This document shows positions 27,960 to 36,296 of a stretch of 64,000 nt of DNA, one piece after another. The notes under the pieces are model-generated. The model made no database searches and was not told the origin of the DNA. It saw only the letters and a list, made by a program, of their open reading frames with translations. The position numbers and the translations under genes were made by a program. The stretch comes from Salinisphaera sp. (GTDB lineage Bacteria; Pseudomonadota; Gammaproteobacteria; Nevskiales; Salinisphaeraceae), in assembly GCF_002729955.1 (NCBI RefSeq), contig NZ_PBYA01000003.1, positions 1 through 64,000 of the forward strand, written 5' to 3'. Each line of letters starts with the position of its first letter. The first letter of the stretch is position 1.

Positions 27960-28190
27960 ACGATGCTTCATCCGGTCGGCAATATCTCGTAGTGATTCGT
28001 CGCTCTCACCGCTGCGTTCTCCGGCTTCTACAGCCGCGCGAAGTGCACCACTTGCCTGCGCCCGGCGTTCGAACAAACGCAATGCGCAGCGCACGACTTC
28101 GCTTGTCGAGCCGTAGCGGCCCGAGGCGACCCGTTGGCTCACAAACTCGTCCATCCGAGGACCAATCGTTATACGGGTCGTCCTGCGCAT
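27948..28190 (-). CDS. ParD-like type II antitoxin (orphaned)
   Basis: An 80-aa ribbon-helix-helix protein starting MRRTTRITIGPRM, with the ParD core VASGRYGSTSEVVRCALRL that binds operator DNA and a C-terminal helix that would wrap a ParE toxin. Its toxin partner immediately downstream is a decayed remnant, so the antitoxin appears orphaned. It could still repress its own promoter or cross-neutralise other ParE toxins. Confidence 0.8.
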   Translation of the reverse strand: MRRTTRITIGPRMDEFVSQRVASGRYGSTSEVVRCALRLFERRAQASGALRAAVEAGERSGESDESLRDIADRMKHRQGV

Positions 28191-28404
28191 GTAACGCCCC
28201 ACGTGTGATTTATTCACGCAATATAGCGAATCCGAAGACGCTTGGAATCTTCATTCTCCGCTTGCAGAAAACCGGAAACTCGATCAGAACCCACCGCCCT
28301 ATTCCGCACGGCTAAGCGCAATAAACGTTGGTTTGTCGACCATACATCCCGTGCGTACGACACCGTCAAAGAATGGCGTGGTCAGGGTCGATGCCTGTGC
28401 GCTG

Positions 28405-28680
28405 CTACCTATCCTCGCGCGTGTGCCATAGACGCAGTACGTAGACGGTATCGCCCACGACTTCGTAGCGAAGTTCGTATTGGCTCACCAGAATACGGCG
28501 CACCATCCGCGGTTCGAACTGAAACAGGTGCTCGCCGATATGCGGGTTGGTTAGCAAGGTACGGGGCGCCTCTGTAAGCGCTTGAACGGCCCGTACGGCC
28601 GCCGGTTTATTGGCCGCTGCCAGGAATTCATACAGTCGCGCCAGATCGGACAGCCCCTTGCTTGTCCATTTCAGCTGCAT
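28405..28680 (-). CDS. ParE/RelE-superfamily toxin
   Basis: A 91-aa protein beginning MQLKWTSKGLSDLARLYEFL, with the ParE/RelE fold pattern and a C-terminal EVVGDTVYVLRLWHTRED strand. Its ATG overlaps the antitoxin stop (ATGA), the usual coupled antitoxin-toxin order. ParE toxins inhibit DNA gyrase and RelE types cleave mRNA; sequence alone favours ParE. The track adds 16 residues upstream that lie in the antitoxin gene. Confidence 0.8.
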   Translation of the reverse strand: MQLKWTSKGLSDLARLYEFLAAANKPAAVRAVQALTEAPRTLLTNPHIGEHLFQFEPRMVRRILVSQYELRYEVVGDTVYVLRLWHTREDR

Positions 28681-28949
28681 CAACGCGGTATTGATCGCGG
28701 TTCGTCGGTGTTCAGACTGTCGGCCCATGCCTGTACCGCATCGTGGTCGACGACCCGGCCTTCATCAACTTCCGCGAGGGCCTCACGTGTCAGCCGATCA
28801 CGTTCTTCCTCCTGGGCGATCCAGGAGGATAGCGCCTGCTTCATGATCCAGCCGCGCGAACGTTCCAGGCGCTCGGCCAGCTGGTCCACCTTCTCCGCCA
28901 TGGGAATCGGCACATGGGCGGTCAAAACACGGGTTTCGGTCTTTGCCAT
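28680..28949 (-). CDS. Ribbon-helix-helix (CopG/RHH) antitoxin
   Basis: An 89-aa protein beginning MAKTETRVLTAHVPIPMAEK, with an N-terminal ribbon-helix-helix (LAERLERSRGWIMKQALSSW) and an acidic C-terminal tail, typical of antitoxins paired with ParE-type toxins. It precedes and overlaps the toxin. An AT-rich palindrome upstream is the likely autoregulated promoter. Confidence 0.82.
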   Translation of the reverse strand: MAKTETRVLTAHVPIPMAEKVDQLAERLERSRGWIMKQALSSWIAQEEERDRLTREALAEVDEGRVVDHDAVQAWADSLNTDEPRSIPR

Positions 28950-29029
28950 CGGGATTGCTCCATCCAACGACTCAATGTCGGCTTGCTCAACAACGCGGGT
29001 CGCTTCTAAAAGCCCTGAAGGGCGTTCTC

Positions 29030-29065
29030 GATTTATTTTTAATCATATCGATTAAAAAATAATCG
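29030..29065. promoter_or_regulatory. AT-rich palindrome, promoter/operator of the toxin-antitoxin pair
   Basis: GATTTATTTTTAATC and GATTAAAAAATAATC form a near-perfect inverted repeat around a short spacer, 81 bases before the antitoxin ATG. It is strikingly AT-rich for this genome and probably contains both the -10 region and the ribbon-helix-helix operator. Confidence 0.55.
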
Positions 29066-29147
29066 GCAAGACGTAACCGAACGTCGAGCCCTCACCGGGG
29101 CGTCGGAGCAATAGCGAGACTGCGCTACACAATCTATCGCACTCGCC

Positions 29148-29432
29148 TCAAGCCAATACGACCCAACCGTGGGAGGCGGCAAGCTTCAAGAAATCATGCA
29201 CATCGGCCGTGACCTCGGCCCCGTCGAACGCCGCCGAGAGATCATCGCAGATCGCCTGCACGGACCGCTGGCCGTCGCAGCGCTGCAGGATTTCCGCCGC
29301 ACTGTCGTTGAGGGTGATCATGCCTTCTGGGTAGAGCAGGACATGGCAGTCCTGGGCCGGCTCGAACTGCAGGCGGTGGCCGCGGGCGATACGGGGCACA
29401 GCGTTGGCGCTAATCGTTTTCGGCGTGCTCAT
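29148..29432 (-). CDS. pqqD: PQQ biosynthesis peptide chaperone PqqD
   Basis: A 94-aa PqqD that binds PqqA and presents it to PqqE. It shows the family core [20 protein letters not shown] and [14 protein letters not shown]. The ATG overlaps the pqqC stop by 4 bases. The track ORF starts far upstream inside pqqC and must be trimmed. It is last in pqqB-pqqC-pqqD. Confidence 0.92.
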   Translation of the reverse strand: MSTPKTISANAVPRIARGHRLQFEPAQDCHVLLYPEGMITLNDSAAEILQRCDGQRSVQAICDDLSAAFDGAEVTADVHDFLKLAASHGWVVLA

Positions 29433-30175
29433 CGGCTCGGCTCCGGGCAGCTGTGGTAGGGCGGGCGGTCTTCGACATAGGCCATCCACATGGCATCGAG
29501 CATGCTCCAGAGCACGTCGAGCTTGAACTGCAGAATGTTCAATGCGTGTTCCTGCTGTGCGCGGGTGACGAAATGGTCGAGCGTAACGCGCAGGCCGTGT
29601 TCCACATCGCGCCGGGCTTCGGACAGGCGTTTGCGGAAATAACTCAGGCCGGCATCGTCGATCCAGGGGTAGTGATCGGGCCAACCGGTCAGGCGCTGCT
29701 GGTGGATTTCGGGGGCGAACAGTTCGGTGAGCGATGAGCAGGCCGCTTCCTGCCAGGTCGCCCGCCGGGCGAAGTTCACGTACGCATCCACGGCGAAGCG
29801 CACGCCAGGCAACAGGTCGGTGAGATTCGCGACGCGTTCGCGATCCAGACCCGTGGCTTCGGCCAGCATCAGCCAGGCTTCGATACCGCCGGTTTCGCCG
29901 GGCGTGCCGTCGTGGTCGATGATGCGCTGGACCCAGAGTTGGCGCGCGGCCGGGTCCGGACAGTTGGCAAGCACGTTGGCATCCTTGATGGGGATGCACA
30001 CCTGATAGTAGTAGCGGTTGAGCACCCAGCCGCGTATCTGATCCGGCGTGCAGCGGCCCTCGTGCATCATCCGGTGATAAGGATGATGAATGTGATAGCG
30101 GGCACCGAGTGCCCGCAGGCGGGCTTCGAACTCGTCGCGCGGCCAGGCTTCGCGCTCGTCAATCGCAACACTCAC
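29429..30175 (-). CDS. pqqC: Pyrroloquinoline-quinone synthase PqqC
   Basis: A 248-aa cofactor-less oxidase that carries out the final ring closure and eight-electron oxidation to PQQ. Conserved segments include [26 protein letters not shown] and [17 protein letters not shown]. Length is as expected. It overlaps pqqB and pqqD by 4 bases on each side, indicating tight translational coupling. Confidence 0.94.
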   Translation of the reverse strand: MSVAIDEREAWPRDEFEARLRALGARYHIHHPYHRMMHEGRCTPDQIRGWVLNRYYYQVCIPIKDANVLANCPDPAARQLWVQRIIDHDGTPGETGGIEAWLMLAEATGLDRERVANLTDLLPGVRFAVDAYVNFARRATWQEAACSSLTELFAPEIHQQRLTGWPDHYPWIDDAGLSYFRKRLSEARRDVEHGLRVTLDHFVTRAQQEHALNILQFKLDVLWSMLDAMWMAYVEDRPPYHSCPEPSR

Positions 30176-31083
30176 AGTTCCAGCTCCATGCCGTCATAAG
30201 CCACTTCCACGCCCGCGTTTTCGACCGTGGCGCGCTCGGGCGAATCCGGATCGAGAATCGGATTGGTGTTGTTGATATGAATGAGCACCCGCCGCTTGTC
30301 GGGGAAATTCGCCAGCCAGGCCAGCATGCCGTTCTCGCCGGACTGCGGCAGATGACCCATGGCGGCGGCGGGCTTTTTGCCCACGCCCTGGTCGATCATC
30401 TCGGTTTCCGTGAAGAAGGTACCGTCGACGAGCAGGCAGTCGGATTCGCGGGCGATCGCGGCGATGTGATCGTCCGGCGCGCCGAGGCCGGGGGCATAGA
30501 ACAGCGTGCCGCCGGTGGCGTCGTCGGTGACCAGCAAGCCGATGTTGTCGCCCGGGTGCGGATCGCCCCCATGCGGCGAATACGGCGGCGCGGCCGAGGA
30601 CAGTTCGACTGCACGAAACGACAGCCCGGGCACGCCATCGATCGCAAAGCTTTCGGCGGCGGTGTCGATCTCGTGCCAGTCCACGCCGCAGTAGTGCGAG
30701 AGCACGTTGAACAGCGGCAGACCGGTAGTGAGGTCTTCGTAGACGGGGCGCGTTGACCAGACGGGCAGCGTGTCGCCCTCGCGCAGGATGATCAGCCCGG
30801 TCGCGTGATCGATCTGGCTGTCCATGAGCAGCACCGCGCCGATACCCGTGCCCCGCGTTTCCGGTGCTGGGCGTAATGCCGGAAAATCGAGTATCTGCTG
30901 GCGCACGTCGGGCGAGGCGTTGACCAGCAGCCAGTGCTCGTAGTCCGCGCTGACCGCGATCGACGACTGGGTGCGAGCCTGGGCACGGGTCGTGCCCTCG
31001 TGGAGCTGTCGGTTGAGCCCGACATTGGTGTTCCACTGCGGAAAGCCGCCGCCGGCGGCCGATCCGAGTACGCGTACATGCAT
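30172..31083 (-). CDS. pqqB: PQQ biosynthesis protein PqqB (metallo-hydrolase fold)
   Basis: A 303-aa metallo-beta-lactamase-fold protein. The start [14 protein letters not shown] is diagnostic. PqqB hydroxylates the tyrosine-derived moiety of the PQQ precursor. It heads pqqB-pqqC-pqqD and has a near-consensus -24/-12 promoter 40 bases upstream, in the 69-base gap after the AcoR-like gene. Confidence 0.94.
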   Translation of the reverse strand: MHVRVLGSAAGGGFPQWNTNVGLNRQLHEGTTRAQARTQSSIAVSADYEHWLLVNASPDVRQQILDFPALRPAPETRGTGIGAVLLMDSQIDHATGLIILREGDTLPVWSTRPVYEDLTTGLPLFNVLSHYCGVDWHEIDTAAESFAIDGVPGLSFRAVELSSAAPPYSPHGGDPHPGDNIGLLVTDDATGGTLFYAPGLGAPDDHIAAIARESDCLLVDGTFFTETEMIDQGVGKKPAAAMGHLPQSGENGMLAWLANFPDKRRVLIHINNTNPILDPDSPERATVENAGVEVAYDGMELEL

Positions 31084-31122
31084 GATTTCATCCTGCGAAG
31101 ACCGTTTCGTTGGCCCAATCAG

Positions 31123-31137
31123 GCAGGAGTCGTGCCA
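31123..31137 (-). promoter_or_regulatory. Strong candidate sigma-54 promoter of pqqBCD
   Basis: On the minus strand TGGCACGACTCCTGC matches TGGCACG-N4-TTGC at all but one position, with exact spacing. Transcription would start about 29 bases before the pqqB ATG. The AcoR-like sigma-54 activator gene ends 16 bases upstream of it. Confidence 0.65.
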
Positions 31138-31152
31138 GCTCTCGGCTTGGCC

Positions 31153-33078
31153 TCAGCGCATTCGCGATGGCTCGATGGCGTGTTTTTTCATTTTTCGATA
31201 CAAAGTGTTGCGGCTTGTTTCCAGCTGCAGCGCGGCCCGGGTGACGTTCCAGCCATTGTTTTCAAGCGCGGCGATCAGGGCATTGCGTTCGGCGCTGGCC
31301 AGCGGGTTGGGGGCCGCCGCGTGCGCTGCGCCTGCGTGGGCTGGCGCATCGCTGCGCGCTGCATAGCCCGCCAGTTCATGCGGCAGGTCCGACAGGCGCA
31401 GGCACCCGTCTTCGCATAGCGCGAGCGCGGTGCGTACGACGTTGCGCATCTGGCGGATATTGCCGGGCCAGTCGTAGTGCAGAAGCGCGGCCATCGCATC
31501 CTCGGCGATGCAAACGGCGCTGCCGCCCTCCTGTTCCGCGGCGATCACCGAACGCAGTAGGGCCTCGCGATCGGCACGCTCGCGCACCGAGGCGAGCGTG
31601 AGGGTGATGCCGTCGAGCCGGTAGTAGAGATCGGCCCGGAAGTCGCCCGCGGCCACGCGTTCGCCCAGGTCGGCATGGGTGGCACAGATGACGTTGAGAT
31701 CGAGCGCGATCGGCGTATCGCCGCCCAGCGGCACGACTTCGCGTTCTTCGAGCACGCGCAACAGTCGCGTCTGCAGCGCCAGCGGCATGTCGCCGATTTC
31801 GTCGAGAAACAGCGTGCCGCCGGAGGCCTGCAGCAGCTTGCCGCGCATGCCCTCGCGGCTGGCGCCGGTAAAGGCACCCGGCTTGTAGCCGAACAGCTCG
31901 GCCTCGATGAGCGTTTCCGGAATGGCGGCACAGTTCACGGCCACGAACGGGGCCCTGGCCCGCGCGCTGGCCGCGTGGATGGCACGGGCGAAGACTTCCT
32001 TGCCGGTGCCGGTTTCGCCGCGCAGCATGATGGCGATGCGGCGATCAACCACGCGCTTGGCGCAGCGTACGTTTTCGCCCATCACCGGATCGGCTCCGGC
32101 GAGTTCATCCAGGCCGGGGCGGCGATCACTCCCACGAGCCGGTATGTAAAGGCCGCGCGACTCGGTACGGCGGCCCGACGGCGCACACAGCCGGGCATGG
32201 TAGCGGCGCCCTCGGGCACGCTCATGCACAGGCCAGACGGTTTGCATGCCGTCGCCGCAAGCCGCTTTCAGCCCGGTACCCACGATATCGAAAACCTGTT
32301 CGATCGATTGGCCGATCAGTTCGCGACGCCCCTGCGCGCCCAGCTGCAGGGCGGCGTTGTCGTCGGCCGCGATAATCCGGTCGTTGTCGTCGATGGCGAG
32401 CAGGCCGTCGTGGATCAGGCCCACGAACTCGGGCCGGCCGTGAAAACGCAGCACCCGCGAATCCCGGTGCGCGTTGAGGAACACGCTTTTTTCGATCAGC
32501 CGTGCCGACATGCTCACCAGCGCCACGGTATGCATCTGCCCGGCGCGGGTGCCCTCGCACTGCACGGAGGAGGCATCGAGCACGGCCAGCAGCTCGCCGG
32601 CAGCATTGCGAATCGGCGCGGCCGAACAGCTCAAGCCGGTGTGGCGAACGGCGAAATGGTCGGCACAATGGATGACCACCGGCCGCTGTTCGACAATACA
32701 GGTGCCGATGCCGTTGGTGCCCTGGCGCCACTCGCTCCAGTTGGCGCCGTCCCACAGCCCGGCAGCCCGGAAGTTCTCGCGCAGGCGGGCCTCCACCCGG
32801 TTGTAGAGAATCACGCCCTGGGCATCGGTGAGCATCAGCGCATAGCCGGCGCCGGCAATCTGGGCCGCCAGATCGTCCATTTCACCGCGTGCAAGGGAAA
32901 CGACCTCGGCCAGCTCGTCGCGATGGGCGCTGAGCTGGCTGCGCGACAGCACGTCCAGCTCGATACGCGACGGGTCCAGCCCGTAGTCGCGAATACAGCG
33001 ATTCCAGGAACCCGCCACCAGATCGGCCGAGTCGCCATGGACGGTTGCCGTCGAAGGATGCGCCGCCAGATCGACCAT
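31153..33078 (-). CDS. AcoR-like sigma-54-dependent activator (GAF + AAA+ + Fis)
   Basis: A 641-aa enhancer-binding protein. The N-terminal half holds a GAF-type sensor (NGIGTCIVEQRPVVIHCADHF), followed by a PAS-like region, a canonical AAA+ domain (Walker A GETGTGKE, sigma-54 loop GAFTGA, Walker B FLDEIGD) and a C-terminal Fis helix (NVTRAALQLETSRNTLYRKMKK). AcoR/AcoK-type regulators respond to acetoin, alcohols or aldehydes. I start at MVDLAAHPST behind GAGGAGC, not at the track start. It sits between pqqB and a divergent aldehyde dehydrogenase gene, both with candidate sigma-54 promoters, so it probably controls them. Confidence 0.88.
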   Translation of the reverse strand: MVDLAAHPSTATVHGDSADLVAGSWNRCIRDYGLDPSRIELDVLSRSQLSAHRDELAEVVSLARGEMDDLAAQIAGAGYALMLTDAQGVILYNRVEARLRENFRAAGLWDGANWSEWRQGTNGIGTCIVEQRPVVIHCADHFAVRHTGLSCSAAPIRNAAGELLAVLDASSVQCEGTRAGQMHTVALVSMSARLIEKSVFLNAHRDSRVLRFHGRPEFVGLIHDGLLAIDDNDRIIAADDNAALQLGAQGRRELIGQSIEQVFDIVGTGLKAACGDGMQTVWPVHERARGRRYHARLCAPSGRRTESRGLYIPARGSDRRPGLDELAGADPVMGENVRCAKRVVDRRIAIMLRGETGTGKEVFARAIHAASARARAPFVAVNCAAIPETLIEAELFGYKPGAFTGASREGMRGKLLQASGGTLFLDEIGDMPLALQTRLLRVLEEREVVPLGGDTPIALDLNVICATHADLGERVAAGDFRADLYYRLDGITLTLASVRERADREALLRSVIAAEQEGGSAVCIAEDAMAALLHYDWPGNIRQMRNVVRTALALCEDGCLRLSDLPHELAGYAARSDAPAHAGAAHAAAPNPLASAERNALIAALENNGWNVTRAALQLETSRNTLYRKMKKHAIEPSRMR

Positions 33079-33303
33079 CGCTGCTCCTCGCTGGACACCG
33101 CGCCGCGCACGGGCCCTCGCATGCATATCGCCCGCTTTCAACGCGGGTCTGACTCGGTTCTAGCAGGTTCGAAAAGCGCAGACAAGCGGGCGTATCGGCC
33201 ATGGCACGAACTGCAACACCGCCGTATCGAAAACGTGACAGTGACAACGGCATGCGGTGAGCACGCCCTCTTTCAAACGACTGTTTTAAAAGCGAGTTGT
33301 GAA

Positions 33304-33318
33304 TGGCCTGGATCTTGC
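33304..33318 (+). promoter_or_regulatory. Candidate sigma-54 promoter of the aldehyde dehydrogenase gene
   Basis: TGGCCTGGATCTTGC keeps the TGGC and TTGC blocks with exact -24/-12 spacing and two mismatches in the middle. It is 105 bases before the ATG, in the 344-base region divergent from the AcoR-like gene. That region also holds GTGACAGTGACA, a tandem TGACA motif that might bind an activator; I see nothing else there. Confidence 0.55.
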
Positions 33319-33422
33319 GATTCTCGATCGTGGTGTCGCCGTTGCTACGACGACCATACAAAGAACCGTGTGCCGGCACAGCGTTGCCGGCGCGATAAAA
33401 ACCGATGGAGGAGAGAATCGAT

Positions 33423-34934
33423 ATGTGTGCAGTAGCTGCTTCTGAAGTATCGCTCGAGCCGAATGTCCAGCAATTCATCGACAGCCCACGCAAGATGCTC
33501 ATCGACGGCCAGTGGGTGGCCTGTGAATCGGGCGAGACCTTCGATGTCTACAACCCGTCCAACGACCAGGTCATCGCCCAGGCTCAGGCGGCCACCAAGG
33601 TGGATGTCGACAAGGCCGTAAAGGCCGCGCGCCGGGCATTCGACGACGGCCCGTGGACGAGGATGGCACCCGCCGAACGCCAACAGATCGTCTGGAAGAT
33701 CGGCGATCTGATCATGGACTATCAGGAAGAGCTGGCCCAGCTGGAATCGCTGGACAACGGCAAGCCGATTTCCATCGCCCGGGCCGCCGACGTGCCGCTG
33801 GCCGCGGAGATGTTTCGCTACATGGCCGGCTGGGCCACCAAGCTCAACGGCGAAATGATCACCCCCACCGTGCCCTATGCGCCCGGTGCCGAATGGCATG
33901 CCTATACCCGGCGTGAACCGGTGGGCGTGTGTGGCCAGATCATCCCCTGGAACTTCCCGCTGCTCATGGCTGCCTGGAAGCTGGCCCCGGCGCTGGCCAC
34001 CGGCAATACCATCGTCATGAAGCTGGCCGAGGAAACCCCGCTATCCGGGCTCAAGCTCGCCGAGATCATGCAGGAAGCCGGTGTGCCGGACGGCGTGGCC
34101 AACATCATCACGGGTTTTGGCGAAGACGCCGGCGCGCCGATCGCCGCCCATCCCATGGTCGACAAGATCGCCTTTACCGGCTCCACGGAAGTAGGCCGGC
34201 TGATCGTCGATGCGGCCAAGGGCAACCTCAAGAAGGTATCGTTGGAGCTGGGCGGTAAATCGCCGAACATCGTGCTCGACGATGCCGACCTGGAAAAAGC
34301 CATTCCGGGGGCGGCGAACGCGATTTTCTTCAACCACGGCCAGTGCTGTGCGGCCGGCTCGCGGCTGTTCGTGCATGAAAAGATCTACGATCAGGTGGTC
34401 GAAGGCGTGGCCGACTTCGCCCGCAACATCAAGCTTGGCCCGGGCCTGGATCCGGAAACCCAGATGGGCCCGCTGGTATCGCGTACCCAGTTCGACCGTG
34501 TGACCGGCTATCTGGAATCCGGCAAAAACCAGGGCGCGAGGGCCGCGGCCGGCGGCGAACGCGGCGACGGCGACGGCTATTTCGTGAAACCGACCGTGCT
34601 GACCGACGTAACCGACGATATGAAGGTGGTACAGGAAGAGATCTTCGGGCCGGTGGTCACGGCGACGAAGTTCTCCGACTTCGACCGCGATCTGGTCAAC
34701 CGCGCCAACGACACGGTGTTCGGCCTGGCCTCGGGCGTATGGACCCAGGATATCGGCCGCGCGCACAAGCTGGCTGCCAAGCTGCGTGCCGGCACGGTAT
34801 GGGTGAACTGCTACAACATCTTCGACGCGGCATTGCCGTTCGGCGGTTACAAGCAGTCCGGCTGGGGCCGCGAGATGGGCGCCCAGGTGCTCAACAACTA
34901 CACCGAAACCAAGACAGTGACGGTGTCGTTGTAG
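33423..34934 (+). CDS. NAD-dependent aldehyde dehydrogenase (acetaldehyde-type, ExaC-like)
   Basis: A 503-aa aldehyde dehydrogenase that would oxidise the aldehyde made by a PQQ alcohol dehydrogenase to the acid. Catalytic Cys is near residue 308 in FNHGQCCAAGSR, general-base Glu near 275 in LELGGKSPN, and NAD-binding FTGSTEVG is present. I start at MCAVAASEVS after GGAGGAGAG, trimming six residues. The paired cysteines and the AcoR-like neighbour match ExaC/AcoD acetaldehyde dehydrogenases. A terminator follows the gene, so it is monocistronic. Confidence 0.88.
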   Translation: MCAVAASEVSLEPNVQQFIDSPRKMLIDGQWVACESGETFDVYNPSNDQVIAQAQAATKVDVDKAVKAARRAFDDGPWTRMAPAERQQIVWKIGDLIMDYQEELAQLESLDNGKPISIARAADVPLAAEMFRYMAGWATKLNGEMITPTVPYAPGAEWHAYTRREPVGVCGQIIPWNFPLLMAAWKLAPALATGNTIVMKLAEETPLSGLKLAEIMQEAGVPDGVANIITGFGEDAGAPIAAHPMVDKIAFTGSTEVGRLIVDAAKGNLKKVSLELGGKSPNIVLDDADLEKAIPGAANAIFFNHGQCCAAGSRLFVHEKIYDQVVEGVADFARNIKLGPGLDPETQMGPLVSRTQFDRVTGYLESGKNQGARAAAGGERGDGDGYFVKPTVLTDVTDDMKVVQEEIFGPVVTATKFSDFDRDLVNRANDTVFGLASGVWTQDIGRAHKLAAKLRAGTVWVNCYNIFDAALPFGGYKQSGWGREMGAQVLNNYTETKTVTVSL

Positions 34935-34978
34935 CCCGGCACACGGCCGCCGCGCCCCCTCGGCGGCCATGTACCCGA

Positions 34979-35011
34979 AGCCGGCTGCGCCCTGCAGCTG
35001 GCTTTTTCTTT
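34979..35011 (+). terminator. Intrinsic terminator of the aldehyde dehydrogenase gene
   Basis: AGCCGGCTGC and GCAGCTGGCT pair into a 10-bp stem with one G-T pair and a 5-base loop, followed by TTTTTCTTT. It lies 45 bases beyond the stop codon. Confidence 0.75.
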
Positions 35012-35654
35012 ATTGATTTATGGATGGACCGCCGGCGGCACCCAACAAGCAGATTGTCCGCGAATGAACGCGAAGACACGCGAATAAGACAAAAGGCAGA
35101 TCGCGCGGAGCTTAAGGGGCTTATGTTCGCGCCGAACGCTAAAGCCGGCCCGCAGGCGCAGCACGATATGCGCGCAGTTCGCTCATCGACCGCGAGATGG
35201 CTTCGTTGCTCAGGAGCAACCGCAGATTTCGCAGATTACACAGATGAAAGAGCGCGCCACATGCGCTGGACGGCATCGAACGACCGGGTTGTCCTGTCTT
35301 TGCGCTGCTATATATGCGTCGACCTGCGAACCATTCCCTACCGCGAGTGCCAGCGAAGCCAACACGCCAAAGCGCTCGGTTGCCCACCCTGGCCAAATCA
35401 ACAAATCGGCGTAATCTGCGGATAAATGGCGTTCTGGTTATCTATGAAACGCCGCTGACTTGTCTCGAGCAAGCAGGTGATGGGCCAATAAAGCCCGACC
35501 GCTCGGAGGCCGGGGCGCGTGTACTTACGCCACAGCCCGAACTTGGCACAATCGAGAATTTTCTTTTGCCGCCGCCGGGTTGGCGCACCCGGACCGGTAT
35601 TCGATTACGCTATCGTAAGGCCCAATGCGTACTCGAATGCGTCAGGAGTTTGCC
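35012..35654. repeat. Gene-free region with dispersed repeats
   Basis: No convincing gene in about 640 bases. Near 35053 the text GTCCGCGAATGAACGCGAAG-type repeat (iterated CGCGAAT units) appears; relatives occur at 43660-43700 and 43870-43905. At 35219 CCGCAGATTTCGCAGATTAC is matched in inverse at 35407 by CGTAATCTGCGG, bracketing about 200 bases like a small non-autonomous element. The right end carries the promoter and CAGGAG ribosome site of the next gene. Confidence 0.55.
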
Positions 35655-36296
35655 ATGCCCAAGCAGCCGATCCGGGTTCTGCTCGTCGACGATCATGCCG
35701 TCGTGCGCGCCGGCTATGCGCGCCTGCTCAAGCTGGCCGGCGATATCGAAGTCGCCGGCGAGGCCGATAGCGGCGAACGCGCCTATGCCCTGTGCCGCGA
35801 GCACAACTTCGACGTGATCGTCATGGACCTGTCGTTGCCGGGCATGAGCGGCATCGAAACCACGCGACGTATCTGCAGCCGTCACCCGGGTACACGGGTG
35901 CTGGTGTTTTCGGTACACGAAGAAGCCATTTTCGTGCGCCGTGCGCTGGCCGCGGGCGCGACCGGCTATATCGGCAAACGGGCGGTGGCCGACGTATTGA
36001 TCGAGGGCGTGCGTCAGGTGGCCTGCGGGCGCGAATATCTGGACCCGGGCCTGGCTGACGATATCGTCGCCTCGGCACAGGACAGCACGTCGCCGCTGGC
36101 CTGTCTGTCTTCGCGCGAGTTCGAGATTTTTCGCCTCGTGGCCTCGGGCATGAGCGTGACCGATATTGCCGAGGAGCTGTTCGTCAGCCCCAAGACCGTT
36201 GCCAACCATGCCTCGCGCCTGCGCGCGAAGCTGGGCGTGGGCGGCACCGCCGAGCTGACCCGACTGGCGATTCGTACCGGTGTCGTCGGGCTCTAG
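35655..36296 (+). CDS. LuxR-family response regulator (NarL/UhpA/ExaE-like)
   Basis: A 213-aa response regulator. The receiver has VDDHAVVRAG, phospho-Asp in VIVMDLSLPGMSG, and Lys in GYIGKRA. The C-terminal LuxR helix-turn-helix is LSSREFEIFRLVASG and SPKTVANHASRLRAK. I start it at MPKQPIRVLL after CAGGAG. It overlaps the kinase gene that follows. Such regulators (ExaE, AgmR/PedR, ErbR) control PQQ alcohol oxidation in pseudomonads, and the context supports the same role. Confidence 0.85.
   Translation: MPKQPIRVLLVDDHAVVRAGYARLLKLAGDIEVAGEADSGERAYALCREHNFDVIVMDLSLPGMSGIETTRRICSRHPGTRVLVFSVHEEAIFVRRALAAGATGYIGKRAVADVLIEGVRQVACGREYLDPGLADDIVASAQDSTSPLACLSSREFEIFRLVASGMSVTDIAEELFVSPKTVANHASRLRAKLGVGGTAELTRLAIRTGVVGL

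Noticed and set aside
31084-31152. Separate small gene between pqqB and the AcoR-like gene
   Set aside because: The 69-base gap is too short and is explained by the -24/-12 promoter and leader.
34739-35425. 228-aa plus-strand ORF extending into the gene-free region
   Set aside because: It begins out of frame inside the aldehyde dehydrogenase, crosses a terminator and ends in repeats; the composition is not protein-like.
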